Origin: Chitinophagaceae bacterium
GTDB lineage: Bacteria; Bacteroidota; Bacteroidia; Chitinophagales; Chitinophagaceae
Assembly (NCBI GenBank): GCA_021323155.1
Contig: JAJTCI010000056.1
Coordinates: 1-10,186, forward strand
DNA length: 10,186 nucleotides
Direction: 5' to 3'
The position numbers and the translations under genes are program-made. Within the stretch, counting starts at the first letter, position 1; the number at the start of each line of letters is the position of its first letter. The notes beneath the pieces are model-generated. The model had not been told where the DNA came from, made no database searches, and saw nothing but the letters and a program-made list of their open reading frames with translations. Below, in pieces: positions 1 to 6,725 of the stretch.

Positions 1-118
1 CATATTGTACGTCGATCGGGTTTAAGCCAGACTGTTTGCTACAGCTGAACAGTGTATAGTACAGGTTGTCTTGTATGATCTCTTTTGTTTGTGATTTTGT
101 ACTTACTGTGTCTAACAT
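1..118 (-). CDS. Partial hypothetical protein, possible IS66-like C-terminal fragment (runs off the left edge)
   Basis: An open frame on the minus strand starts at ATG 116-118 and is still open at base 1, giving 39 visible residues (MLDTVSTKSQT...NPIDVQY). The frame is also open upstream of this ATG back to a TAG at 167-169, so the true start could lie slightly earlier or the frame could be a decayed remnant. The stretch YYTLFSCSKQSGLNP resembles the short C-terminal element of IS66-family transposases, whose pattern is roughly Y-S-L-x-x-(T/S)-C-K-x-x-G-(V/I)-N-P. That resemblance is from memory and rests on about 15 residues. No Shine-Dalgarno site is visible. It could equally be an unrelated small protein. 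Existence as a gene is moderately likely; the identity is a weak guess. Confidence 0.35.
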   Translation of the reverse strand, partial: MLDTVSTKSQTKEIIQDNLYYTLFSCSKQSGLNPIDVQY

Positions 119-162
119 GGAATATTTTTTAAAAGGCCTTGGTGTTTGTTGTTGACATTCAT

Positions 163-657
163 TTACCTACTGTTGTATACCAACTGCGAGAACTCACCTT
201 TTTTCACATCAAATAAAGCACTCCAATACGCGAACTCACCGTGTTTCCAGGTCACGGGTTCCGTTTGCCAGTCTTTATAATCTTCGATCAGAATGATGTC
301 GCTCAGGTAGAACGCGTTTACGTAGATGTATTTCTTTTTGCTGATCACAATCCCGGTGTATTGATAGGCGTAATTGTCAAGACCCAGGGGCAGCCTGGTC
401 CCGCTTAAATAAGCACCTGATGCTGGCACAGAAGTGATCTTACGGAAAAATTTATGGAGCCGGTCAATATCTTTTTGTTCGATGTTCCAGTATGCGCTGA
501 TCTTTTGCGGCGCCGGCCTTGGGCTATGCCTGACCAGGAGCCGTCCTTTACTGGTGTCGAGCACCGCTGTGTACTTTGGCCGGAACGCACTATCGCCCGG
601 CTGACTAAAGGTCAGCACGGGAAACAGTAACAGGGCATATACCAGCGCCTTTTTCAT
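163..657 (-). CDS. Small secreted protein of unknown function
   Basis: This encodes 164 residues from ATG 655-657. A TTG four codons upstream (667-669) would also be in frame, but the ATG places the signal peptide exactly at the N-terminus and is preferred. MKKALVYALLLFPVLTFSQ is a typical Sec signal peptide: two lysines, then a hydrophobic core, with likely cleavage near residue 19. No lipobox cysteine follows, so the product is probably periplasmic or secreted. The mature part is rich in Tyr, Lys and Trp and has no motif I recognise. Its end (YWSALFDVKKGEFSQLVYNS) resembles the endings of many uncharacterised Bacteroidota secreted proteins. It begins 40 bp after the mmsA stop with no obvious promoter between them, so co-transcription with mmsA is possible, though no functional link is apparent. 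Confidence 0.75.
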   Translation of the reverse strand: MKKALVYALLLFPVLTFSQPGDSAFRPKYTAVLDTSKGRLLVRHSPRPAPQKISAYWNIEQKDIDRLHKFFRKITSVPASGAYLSGTRLPLGLDNYAYQYTGIVISKKKYIYVNAFYLSDIILIEDYKDWQTEPVTWKHGEFAYWSALFDVKKGEFSQLVYNSR

Positions 658-697
658 TTCTTGGTTCAACCGTTATTTAATGTGTTTATTCAAGATA

Positions 698-2155
698 CTA
701 ACTCATCCAGTTCACGCCTGCTTCGGCGCTCCACTTGGTGGTGCTCTTTTTTAGTTTGGTCCAGAATTCAATCGAACTCTTCCCGGTGATATCACCGACA
801 CCGAACTTGCTTTCGTTCCAGCCTCCAAAGCTGAATGGTTCCCTGGGCACCGGAACGCCAACGTTCACCCCAATCATTCCCGCACTGGCCCTTTCCATGA
901 TATAGCGTGCGGCACCGCCGTTCTGTGTGAAAACGCTGGCAGCGTTTCCATAAGGGTTTGCGTTCTCAATAGCTAACGCTTCGTCAACGGTTTTCGTACG
1001 CATGATGCTGATCACTGGTCCAAATATTTCTTCGGTAGCAACAGCCATGTCGGGCTTTACCCAGTCAATGACGGTCGGGCCTACATAAGTGCCTTTTTCG
1101 AAGCCTTCGACTTTTACATTTCTTCCGTCCACTAAAACTTTAGCACCCTGGGCTTCCGCCTCTGTGATGTATCGTTCGATCCGGTCTTTCGACTCTTTAT
1201 TGATCACCGCGCCAAGGTTTTTGCCGGGTACGATCTTTCTTGCTTCTTCGCAGATCTTTTCAATGATGGGATCTACGTCACCCACGGCTACCATTGCCGA
1301 GGCTGCCATGCAGCGCTGTCCCGCGCAACCGCTCATGCTCGCGGCTACGTTCTGCGCGGTCATGCCGGGAATAGCATCAGGTAAGACCATGAGATGGTTC
1401 TTTGCGCCGCCCAGCGCGAGGCATCGCTTAAAATGCTGCGTCGCACGCTGGTAAACGATCCTGGCGATCTTCGTGGAGCCAACGAAAGACACCGCTTCGA
1501 TTTTGGGGTGGTCACAGATCGCCTCGACGATTTCTACGTCGCCATGAACCACGTTGAAAACGCCATCGGGTAACCCGGCTTCTTTCAGTAGTTCAGCCAG
1601 CCTGCCCGAACAAAGCGGTACTTTCTCCGAGGGTTTTAATATCATACAATTCCCCAACGCGATCGCATTAGGGATTGTCCAATTGGGCACCATCGCCGGG
1701 AAATTGAAAGGAACGATGGAAGCCACCACCCCGAGTGGTACGTGTTCCGTCCTGCATTCAACGCCTTTACTCACCTCCAGCACTTCGCCAGTGACGAGTT
1801 GGGGGAGGGAGGTTGCGAATTCGGTGAGTTCGATGCATTTCTCTATTTCAGCAATCGATTCACCAAGCGTTTTGCCATTCTCCTCGCTGCATAAGGCAGC
1901 CAGCTCATCGAGGTGTTTTTCCAGCAAGGTTTTATAACGAAAAAAGACCTGCACCCTTTCTTTGATTGGTGTGCGGCTCCATGAAGAAAATGCAGCCTTC
2001 GCTGCTTTCACCGCAGCATCGAGGTCATCGCTTGTTGACATGGGGACTGTTGAGAGCTGCGTGCCGTCAACCGGTGAGATCACATCTAATGTTCTATCGG
2101 AAGAAGACGGGGTGAACTGCCCGTTGATAAAATTACGAATGGGGGAATATTTCAT
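698..2155 (-). CDS. mmsA: CoA-acylating methylmalonate-semialdehyde dehydrogenase
   Basis: This 485-residue enzyme is full length for the family. Established for MmsA: it oxidises methylmalonate semialdehyde (or malonate semialdehyde) with NAD+ and CoA to propionyl-CoA (or acetyl-CoA) plus CO2 in the cytoplasm, in valine, thymine or myo-inositol breakdown. Seen in the sequence: the ALDH oxyanion-site PFNFP near residue 150, cofactor-fold motif SFVGSTKIA near 223-231, and the catalytic cysteine in AGQRCMAAS (Cys282). The glutamate that activates water in hydrolytic ALDHs is replaced in LGGAKNH (Asn253), as is typical of the CoA-dependent MmsA branch. The start ATG 2153-2155 gives the usual N-terminus (RNFINGQF). 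No other valine or inositol catabolic gene is in the window, so it appears to stand alone. Its promoter is probably in the 160-bp spacer upstream. Confidence 0.95.
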   Translation of the reverse strand: MKYSPIRNFINGQFTPSSSDRTLDVISPVDGTQLSTVPMSTSDDLDAAVKAAKAAFSSWSRTPIKERVQVFFRYKTLLEKHLDELAALCSEENGKTLGESIAEIEKCIELTEFATSLPQLVTGEVLEVSKGVECRTEHVPLGVVASIVPFNFPAMVPNWTIPNAIALGNCMILKPSEKVPLCSGRLAELLKEAGLPDGVFNVVHGDVEIVEAICDHPKIEAVSFVGSTKIARIVYQRATQHFKRCLALGGAKNHLMVLPDAIPGMTAQNVAASMSGCAGQRCMAASAMVAVGDVDPIIEKICEEARKIVPGKNLGAVINKESKDRIERYITEAEAQGAKVLVDGRNVKVEGFEKGTYVGPTVIDWVKPDMAVATEEIFGPVISIMRTKTVDEALAIENANPYGNAASVFTQNGGAARYIMERASAGMIGVNVGVPVPREPFSFGGWNESKFGVGDITGKSSIEFWTKLKKSTTKWSAEAGVNWMS

Positions 2156-2223
2156 CTGCTTGTTTATGTGTTTTAGTGTTGCAGATGAAATCCGCGTACA
2201 CTCCTTCGTCCGAAAAGAGCGCA

Positions 2224-2277
2224 GCTTATTTCATAAGCAATCAGTTAGCCAATGCTTTTTGATCCAAAAGCAACTGA
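2224..2277. repeat. Two inverted repeats in the mmsA leader
   Basis: GCTTAT (2224-2229) pairs with ATAAGC (2233-2238) around a 3-base loop. Next to it, TCAGTT (2241-2246) pairs with AACTGA (2272-2277), enclosing GCTTTT (2254-2259) paired with AAAAGC (2266-2271), with a one-sided 7-base bulge. Both lie between PAP2 and mmsA, downstream of the candidate mmsA promoter. They could be leader-RNA hairpins or protein-binding sites. No known riboswitch class is recognised. Confidence 0.4.
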
Positions 2278-2308
2278 AAATTTAAGGAGAATTCCTTACA
2301 TAAACAAT
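2277..2308 (-). promoter_or_regulatory. Candidate promoter for mmsA
   Basis: Reading the minus strand, ATTG (2308-2305) is followed after 20 bases by TAAATTTT (2284-2277). This fits the Bacteroidota arrangement TTTG-N19-20-TAnnTTTG with one mismatch in each element. It would give a leader of about 115 bases before the mmsA ATG. The match is inexact and the region is AT-rich, so confidence is low. Confidence 0.3.
2283..2298 (-). terminator. Short stem-loop after the PAP2 gene, possible weak terminator
   Basis: TAAGGA (2283-2288) and TCCTTA (2293-2298) form a perfect 6-bp stem with a 4-base loop, 17 bases past the PAP2 stop codon. In the minus direction it is followed by AATTTTC. The stem is short and AU-rich, so it would be a weak terminator. 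It also overlaps the candidate mmsA promoter and could instead be an operator. Confidence 0.3.
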
Positions 2309-2315
2309 TTAAGGG

Positions 2316-2957
2316 CTACTGCACCGAGTCCAGCTTGCGGTATCTCCTGTCTGCCCATTTCTGGAAAGGGATCGAGATGCCTACCGCGGCAACCGCGGCT
2401 ATGATGCCGGCAGCGACATCCAGCGGGAAATGCTGGGCAAGGTATATCCTTGAATATCCAACCAGTACGGCTGTCAAAAAACCAACAGGTATCCACCAGG
2501 TTTTGCGTGTCATCAGGCAGATCACCAGGAAGAAAACAAACGCGGTGGCGGTATGCCCTGACGGAAAGCTATTGGCACCGTGCACCCTCACCCCATCAAC
2601 TGTGTGTATGAATGCGTCTGTAATATACCGGGTGGGCCGGAGTTCGCCTGGAACAATAAAGATCTTGCAGACGTGAACAAAGATGGTCCCAAGTGCGAAA
2701 CTGGCCAGCGATAGCGGGAGGTATAATTTCTTTTGTCTCCATATGATATACGCAAACATTGGCACCCACAATGCGGCGTCGCCGAAGTAGGTGAAGAACA
2801 TGAAAAAATAATCCATTGCCTTTCCGCTATCGCCGTTCAACAACAGGAAAGATTCCTTCAAACCCATGGTGAAATGCAGGTAGAACAGAAAACCTGCTAC
2901 CGGTAACGAGAGCAAGGAACCGACCACGAAGTACTTAGTGTTGAGTTTTCGTTGCAT
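2316..2957 (-). CDS. PAP2-family membrane lipid phosphatase
   Basis: This 213-residue multi-pass membrane protein belongs to the type 2 phosphatidic acid phosphatase family. These enzymes remove phosphate from lipid phosphates or diphosphates such as undecaprenyl pyrophosphate, phosphatidate or lipid A, with the active site at the outer membrane-water face. The second and third family motifs are clear: FPSGHTATAF (PSGH at 132-135) and SRIYLAQHFPLD (Ser169-Arg170, His176, Asp180). The first motif is present in altered form: Lys98 and Arg107-Pro108 are separated by eight residues, not the usual six. Hydrophobic segments lie at about 9-30, 50-72, 78-102, 138-150, 155-172 and 182-197. The start overlaps the end of the glycosyltransferase gene by 23 bp, which strongly suggests joint transcription and possibly coupled translation. 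The exact substrate cannot be read from the sequence; a polyprenyl or lipid A phosphate is a reasonable inference. Confidence 0.9.
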   Translation of the reverse strand: MQRKLNTKYFVVGSLLSLPVAGFLFYLHFTMGLKESFLLLNGDSGKAMDYFFMFFTYFGDAALWVPMFAYIIWRQKKLYLPLSLASFALGTIFVHVCKIFIVPGELRPTRYITDAFIHTVDGVRVHGANSFPSGHTATAFVFFLVICLMTRKTWWIPVGFLTAVLVGYSRIYLAQHFPLDVAAGIIAAVAAVGISIPFQKWADRRYRKLDSVQ

Positions 2958-4521
2958 GCTGTTTCAGGATAATGGTAGTGGGTGATTCAAATATGTCGTG
3001 GTGCGACGCGATCACTTCCAAACCCAGTGTTTTCAATTCTGCGGTGAATTCGTTCCGACTGATGATGAGCGCGCCAGGATATTGCGCCAGGCGGTTGCGC
3101 ACCGAATCGAGTACAGTGAATTCTTTGATATTCTGCCCGAGGTAAAAGTTATAGCCCGGGTTGTACACCTGGTAAGCATAAATATGCTCATGCTGCTTTA
3201 CGGTAGTGATGGTTTTGCTAACGGGATCCTGGCTGTAAAGCGCAGGGTACACAATATGGAGCAAGAAAACATTAAAAACGGTATAGGAGATTCCCAGGAT
3301 GGTGATCAGCTTAAACCAGTCAGCCTTCCTGTTTAGTAACCACAGCACGAGAAGCACAAGGGGTGCGAATAAGAGGATCAACGCGATCCAGGCGACATGC
3401 TTTGCTTCGACCTCCTGCAATATGGCGAAATAGCCAACTACAGGAATAACGAGCATGACACCGAGAATGATGAAGACAGGGTATTTTCTTACTTGTATTT
3501 TTCCGTCGATCAAGGCGGATATAAAACTTCCGAGCACCACTGCGAAGAAAGGATAGCAAGGCATCGGGTAATTTGGCAATTTGGTACTCGATACAGAATA
3601 AAATATGGTGAATACTAGCGTGACAAGCGCAGCAAACTGCACGAGTTCATTCCGGTAGACTATTTTTCGTTTTAGGAGCTGTCCCAGAAAAGCCGTAAAG
3701 GGCAACATGCCAATCACTACGATGGCTATGGTGATGAGGAAAATACCACCATGTCCTTCCATCTCTTCCGAGAAACGGTTGAGGTTGTGCTTAAAAAAGA
3801 ACTCTTCAGTCCACTGGCCGTTCGTGGCCTGGTGTACCGCGATATACCAGGGCAGGGCCACCGCGAGGAAGATGAGCGCCGCAATGATCATGGACCAGTC
3901 AAAAACCCTTGACCATTTTTTCCTTGCCAACACCCATAATAACAGAGCGATCCCGGGCAGGCCGATCGCTACCGGGCCCTTGGCCAGCGTAGCCAGTGCG
4001 AATGCAGCGGCGGCTATGAAAAGTTGACTCCTTGTGCCCTGCTGCAAATAAGTAAAGGCCGCAAATGTTCCCAATGTGCTGAAGAAGATCAGGTAAGGGT
4101 CTGGTACCGCCAGCCGGAATTCAAACAGGAAGTGCGTGCTCAGGGCTAAGGCTAATGCAGCGCAATACGCCACCGATTGATTAAAAAGTCTTTTGGCGTA
4201 AAGGAAGGTGACCAGAATAGTCAATACCCCCAGTACTGCGGAGAAAAATCTTGCCGCAAAAGGGGTCTCACCGAAAGCCATGTATGCCGGTTGCATAAAC
4301 CAATAATGGAGTACTGGTTTGTGGCTTCGAAGTTCGCCGTTGAAAGTAGGTACGATCCAGTCGCCGCTGCGAAACATCTCCCGGCCCGCCTGTGCGTTCC
4401 GCGCTTCATCCAGAATATAAATGGGAGGGCTGTTGAGCTTAAAGAACAGGATGAAGCCCACCAACGCGAGGAGGAGATATACCTGGGTATTTGAGAATTG
4501 GTAGCTGGGTGCTCTATTCAT
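2935..4521 (-). CDS. ArnT/PMT-like GT39-type membrane glycosyltransferase
   Basis: This encodes 528 residues with a dozen or so hydrophobic segments, followed by a C-terminal soluble domain from about residue 430. Enzymes of this superfamily transfer a sugar from a polyprenyl-phosphate donor to lipid A, protein or another glycan on the periplasmic side. The first loop after TM1 carries the family signature: acidic pair Asp38-Glu39 in ILDEARNAQAGREM, then SGDWIVPTFNGELRSHKP and HYWF, close to the equivalent part of ArnT. The ATG at 4519-4521 precedes a typical short cytoplasmic tail and TM1 (VYLLLALVGFILFF). It heads a two-gene unit with the overlapping PAP2 phosphatase gene. I cannot tell whether the acceptor is lipid A, a protein or a glycolipid, and no aminoarabinose synthesis genes are nearby, so the name arnT is not justified. 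Confidence 0.88.
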   Translation of the reverse strand: MNRAPSYQFSNTQVYLLLALVGFILFFKLNSPPIYILDEARNAQAGREMFRSGDWIVPTFNGELRSHKPVLHYWFMQPAYMAFGETPFAARFFSAVLGVLTILVTFLYAKRLFNQSVAYCAALALALSTHFLFEFRLAVPDPYLIFFSTLGTFAAFTYLQQGTRSQLFIAAAAFALATLAKGPVAIGLPGIALLLWVLARKKWSRVFDWSMIIAALIFLAVALPWYIAVHQATNGQWTEEFFFKHNLNRFSEEMEGHGGIFLITIAIVVIGMLPFTAFLGQLLKRKIVYRNELVQFAALVTLVFTIFYSVSSTKLPNYPMPCYPFFAVVLGSFISALIDGKIQVRKYPVFIILGVMLVIPVVGYFAILQEVEAKHVAWIALILLFAPLVLLVLWLLNRKADWFKLITILGISYTVFNVFLLHIVYPALYSQDPVSKTITTVKQHEHIYAYQVYNPGYNFYLGQNIKEFTVLDSVRNRLAQYPGALIISRNEFTAELKTLGLEVIASHHDIFESPTTIILKQHATKTQH

Positions 4522-4526
4522 CGCGG

Positions 4527-4578
4527 CAAAACTAAACGGTTTAGGGCAAAGATTGCGGGAGTGTGCGGGAACAACAAG
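4527..4578 (-). promoter_or_regulatory. Promoter region of the GT39-PAP2 unit
   Basis: Two Bacteroidota-type -7 candidates lie upstream of the glycosyltransferase ATG. AATCTTTG (4554-4547) has CTTG (4578-4575) 20 bases upstream, which is the expected spacing. TAGTTTTG (4534-4527) matches TAnnTTTG perfectly but has no upstream TTTG partner, and it ends only 5 bases before the ATG, which would make the mRNA nearly leaderless. Between and overlapping them is the hyphenated palindrome CTAAAC-G-GTTTAG (4532-4544), a possible operator. Confidence 0.4.
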
Positions 4579-4604
4579 GCCTGCAGACTAATTCAGCAGG
4601 CCTT
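4576..4604 (-). terminator. Stem-loop terminator of the dipeptidase gene
   Basis: AAGGCCTGC (4576-4584) and GCAGGCCTT (4596-4604) form a perfect 9-bp GC-rich stem with an 11-base loop, 20 bases past the dipeptidase stop codon. In the minus direction it runs into TTGTTGTT-like sequence (GTTGTT after the stem), a partial U-tract. It separates the dipeptidase from the GT39-PAP2 unit, whose promoter begins at its far edge. Confidence 0.72.
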
Positions 4605-4624
4605 TCTTGAGTAGTGAACATTCG

Positions 4625-5995
4625 TTACTTCTTCATTTCCTCGTAAAACTTGTGGAAATAAGGAATGGTCTCGATGCCTTTATAAAAGTTATCGATATTG
4701 AATTTTTCATTCGGGCTGTGCAGGTTGTCGCTATCCAGTCCAAAACCAAGGAACACTGTTTTGCAACCCAGTTCGGCTTCGAAAAGTGCCGTGATGGGTA
4801 TGCTTCCACCGCCCCGCACAGGTATCGGTGTTTTTCCAAATGTAGCCTCGATCGCTTTTGAAGCCGCCTTGTATTCCGTGCTGTCTACCGGTGTCATATA
4901 AGGATCACCGCCATGATGGTCCCTCGCGTCGACCTTCACATACGGGGGAGCTATTTTATGCAGGTGATCGATGAGCAGCTTCGTCATCTTCGCACTTTTC
5001 TGGTTCGGTACGAGCCTGCATGAAATTTTCGCCGAAGCTTTTGAAGGCAACACGGTCTTTGCGCCTTCGCCTGTATATCCACCCCATATGCCGTTTACTT
5101 CCAGGGTAGGACGAATGCCTGTCCTTTCATTCGTAGTAAATCCTTTTTCACCCCATAGTTCGCCTACGCCCAGGTCTTTTTTATATTCATTCTCATCGTA
5201 TGGTGCTTTGGCCATTTCTGTTCTTTCTTCCGGCGTCGCTACCGCTACGTCATCATAGAAATTGGGGATCGTGATGTGGTTGTTCTCATCATGCAGCGAA
5301 GCGATCATCTGGCAAAGAATGGTGGCCGGGTTGGCTACTGCGCCGCCGTAAACGCCACTGTGCAGATCACGGTTAGGTCCGGTCACATCCACTTCAATAT
5401 ATACAAGGCCCCTTACGCCAACGTCCAGGCTGGGAGTCTCGAGGCTGATCATGGCTGTATCACTGATGAGGATCACATCGGCCTTGAGTTTTTCTTTGTT
5501 CGCACGAACAAAGTCACCCAGGTGTTTTGAGCCAATCTCTTCTTCACCTTCAATCAGGAACTTCACATTAACCGGCAGGCTGTTGGTGCGTGTCATCATC
5601 TCCAGCGCCTTTATATGCATATAGAATTGCCCTTTGTCATCGCAGGAACCCCTGGCATATATCTTCCCGTCTTTGATCACCGGCTCAAAAGGAGGAGACT
5701 CCCACAATTCGAGCGGATCCGGTGGCTGCACATCGTAGTGACCGTATACAAGCACCGTAGGTTTCGATGGATCCACCATTTTATATCCGTACACAGCAGG
5801 ATGGCCCGCGGTAGGCATGATCTCGACTGACTCCGCCCCGGCCTCGAGCAGCCGTTGCTTTACCTTTTCGGCGCAGCGAACCATGTCTTCTTTGTTTTCA
5901 CTTCTTGCACTTACACTGGGGATGCGTAACAATTCAAGCAATTCTTCCAGGAAACGGTCTTTGTGTTGTGCCTGGTAATCTTTCCATGCCTGCAT
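4625..5995 (-). CDS. M20-family metallodipeptidase (carnosinase-like)
   Basis: This 456-residue enzyme has the full length of the M20 family dipeptidases related to CNDP/carnosinase. They hydrolyse dipeptides or small peptides at a two-metal (Zn or Mn) site, usually in the cytoplasm; no signal peptide is seen here. By alignment from memory with CNDP2, the metal ligands are His86 (YGHYDVQPP), bridging Asp119 (SCDDKG), Glu153 with catalytic Glu152 (EGEEEIGS), Asp179 (ISDT) and His426 (LHSPNEKF). His212 in DLHSGVYGG belongs to the inserted dimerisation (lid) domain that interrupts the catalytic domain at about residues 190-350. The ATG 5993-5995 gives a normal N-terminus. The gene is monocistronic, ended by the stem-loop at 4576-4604. 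An AT-rich TAAATTTT (6008-6001) could serve as a -7 element but lies almost at the start codon. Specific substrate is unknown. Confidence 0.93.
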   Translation of the reverse strand: MQAWKDYQAQHKDRFLEELLELLRIPSVSARSENKEDMVRCAEKVKQRLLEAGAESVEIMPTAGHPAVYGYKMVDPSKPTVLVYGHYDVQPPDPLELWESPPFEPVIKDGKIYARGSCDDKGQFYMHIKALEMMTRTNSLPVNVKFLIEGEEEIGSKHLGDFVRANKEKLKADVILISDTAMISLETPSLDVGVRGLVYIEVDVTGPNRDLHSGVYGGAVANPATILCQMIASLHDENNHITIPNFYDDVAVATPEERTEMAKAPYDENEYKKDLGVGELWGEKGFTTNERTGIRPTLEVNGIWGGYTGEGAKTVLPSKASAKISCRLVPNQKSAKMTKLLIDHLHKIAPPYVKVDARDHHGGDPYMTPVDSTEYKAASKAIEATFGKTPIPVRGGGSIPITALFEAELGCKTVFLGFGLDSDNLHSPNEKFNIDNFYKGIETIPYFHKFYEEMKK

Positions 5996-6009
5996 ATAAA
6001 AAAATTTAG

Positions 6010-6120
6010 ATGGCGAAAATAGAGCAACTAATTGATATTATTGGTGATGGCAACCGGCAGCCTGTGCGGGACGCGCTTATTGCCAGGTTCCGTATCTTTA
6101 GCGAAACCCGCCTGAAATGA
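6010..6120 (+). CDS. Candidate 36-residue small protein overlapping the lipoprotein start
   Basis: ATG 6010-6012 opens a frame of 36 codons ending at TGA 6118-6120, so its stop overlaps the next gene's ATG as ATGA, the classic arrangement for coupled translation. The predicted peptide begins MAKIEQLIDIIGDGNRQPV and ends FRIFSETRLK. It is charged, soluble and has no hydrophobic segment. The start lies only 14 bases from the divergent dipeptidase start, with an A-rich tract upstream and no Shine-Dalgarno site. An open frame this short arises by chance fairly often, and a promoter-like TATCTTTA lies inside it, so the region may simply be the lipoprotein's upstream sequence. I recognise no family. 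Confidence 0.3.
   Translation: MAKIEQLIDIIGDGNRQPVRDALIARFRIFSETRLK
6093..6100 (+). promoter_or_regulatory. Candidate -7 element for the lipoprotein gene
   Basis: TATCTTTA matches the Bacteroidota -7 element TAnnTTTG at all but the last fixed base and ends 16 bases before the lipoprotein ATG, a common distance. No good TTTG element is seen about 20 bases upstream. If it is the real promoter, the upstream 36-codon frame would mostly not be transcribed from it. Confidence 0.35.
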
Positions 6121-6725
6121 ACAAAACGATACTCACGCTATGTTCTGTCCTGTTATTTGCGCAATGCAAGAAAAGCGCTTCATCAGCACCACCGGATTAT
6201 TTGCCTCTTACGGTAGGCACCAACTGGACCTATGTTAGTAACGGTACGACGTTAAAGTTAACCGTAACGAACAAAGACACTGTTGCGCTGACAAGAACTT
6301 ACAGGGTGCTCAGTAATAGCAATGGCGCCAACCAATACCAGGCAAAATCTGGCAACGAGTATTACCGGTTTGCCACCTTCCAGGGTTTTTTGCCCAATGG
6401 TGTGGAAGAACTTTACCTTAAAGCCGACCAGGGAGTAAATGCCACCTGGCAGTTCAACGTGGCTGTGCAGTTTGGTGGCGTTACGATTCCTGTGACCGCA
6501 AAGTATACGATCACTGAAAAAGGTATTTCCAAAACAGTGCAGGGAAAGAGTTACACCGATGTGGTACATGTGCGGCAGGACCTCACTTCACCTTTGGGTA
6601 ACAATGGCGGCGGTGATTTTTATTATGCAAAAGGAGTAGGTCTGATCAGCAGCACGATCGCCCTTTCGGCTCCGGGCAGTACAACGAATAACACTACAGA
6701 GCTTACTGCTTACGAGATCAAGTAA
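6117..6725 (+). CDS. Putative outer-surface or periplasmic lipoprotein of unknown function
   Basis: This encodes 202 residues and is the only clear gene on the plus strand. The N-terminus MNKTILTLCSVLLFAQCKK is a lipoprotein signal peptide: a positive start, hydrophobic core and lipobox LFAQC, with Cys17 as the lipidated residue. A low-complexity Ser/Ala/Pro linker follows, then a domain starting DYLPLTVGTNWTY, a pattern common in uncharacterised Bacteroidota lipoproteins. The mature part is rich in Thr, Val, Tyr and Gly with alternating hydrophobic residues, suggesting an all-beta fold. No catalytic motif is visible. The ATG overlaps a possible 36-codon upstream frame. The stop region overlaps the convergent transporter gene by 8 bp. 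Function is unknown. Confidence 0.85.
   Translation: MNKTILTLCSVLLFAQCKKSASSAPPDYLPLTVGTNWTYVSNGTTLKLTVTNKDTVALTRTYRVLSNSNGANQYQAKSGNEYYRFATFQGFLPNGVEELYLKADQGVNATWQFNVAVQFGGVTIPVTAKYTITEKGISKTVQGKSYTDVVHVRQDLTSPLGNNGGGDFYYAKGVGLISSTIALSAPGSTTNNTTELTAYEIK

Noticed and set aside
131..140. AAGGCCTT palindrome after the small secreted protein as a terminator
   Set aside because: It has no loop to form a hairpin.
658..669. TTG start four codons upstream of the small secreted protein
   Set aside because: The ATG at 655-657 gives a standard signal peptide beginning MKK, so the rarer start codon is not needed.
1089..1937. Two plus-strand open frames opposite mmsA (121 and 127 codons)
   Set aside because: They lie wholly inside a well-supported enzyme gene on the other strand, and their products are low-complexity Ser/Ala/Pro sequences typical of antisense shadows.
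1962..2285. Plus-strand open frame spanning the mmsA 5' end and the spacer
   Set aside because: Most of it is antisense to mmsA; the product has no recognisable domain and the start lacks a promoter or ribosome site.
4971..5530. Plus-strand open frames opposite the dipeptidase (95 and 84 codons)
   Set aside because: They are antisense to the conserved M20 catalytic and lid domains and match nothing I recognise.
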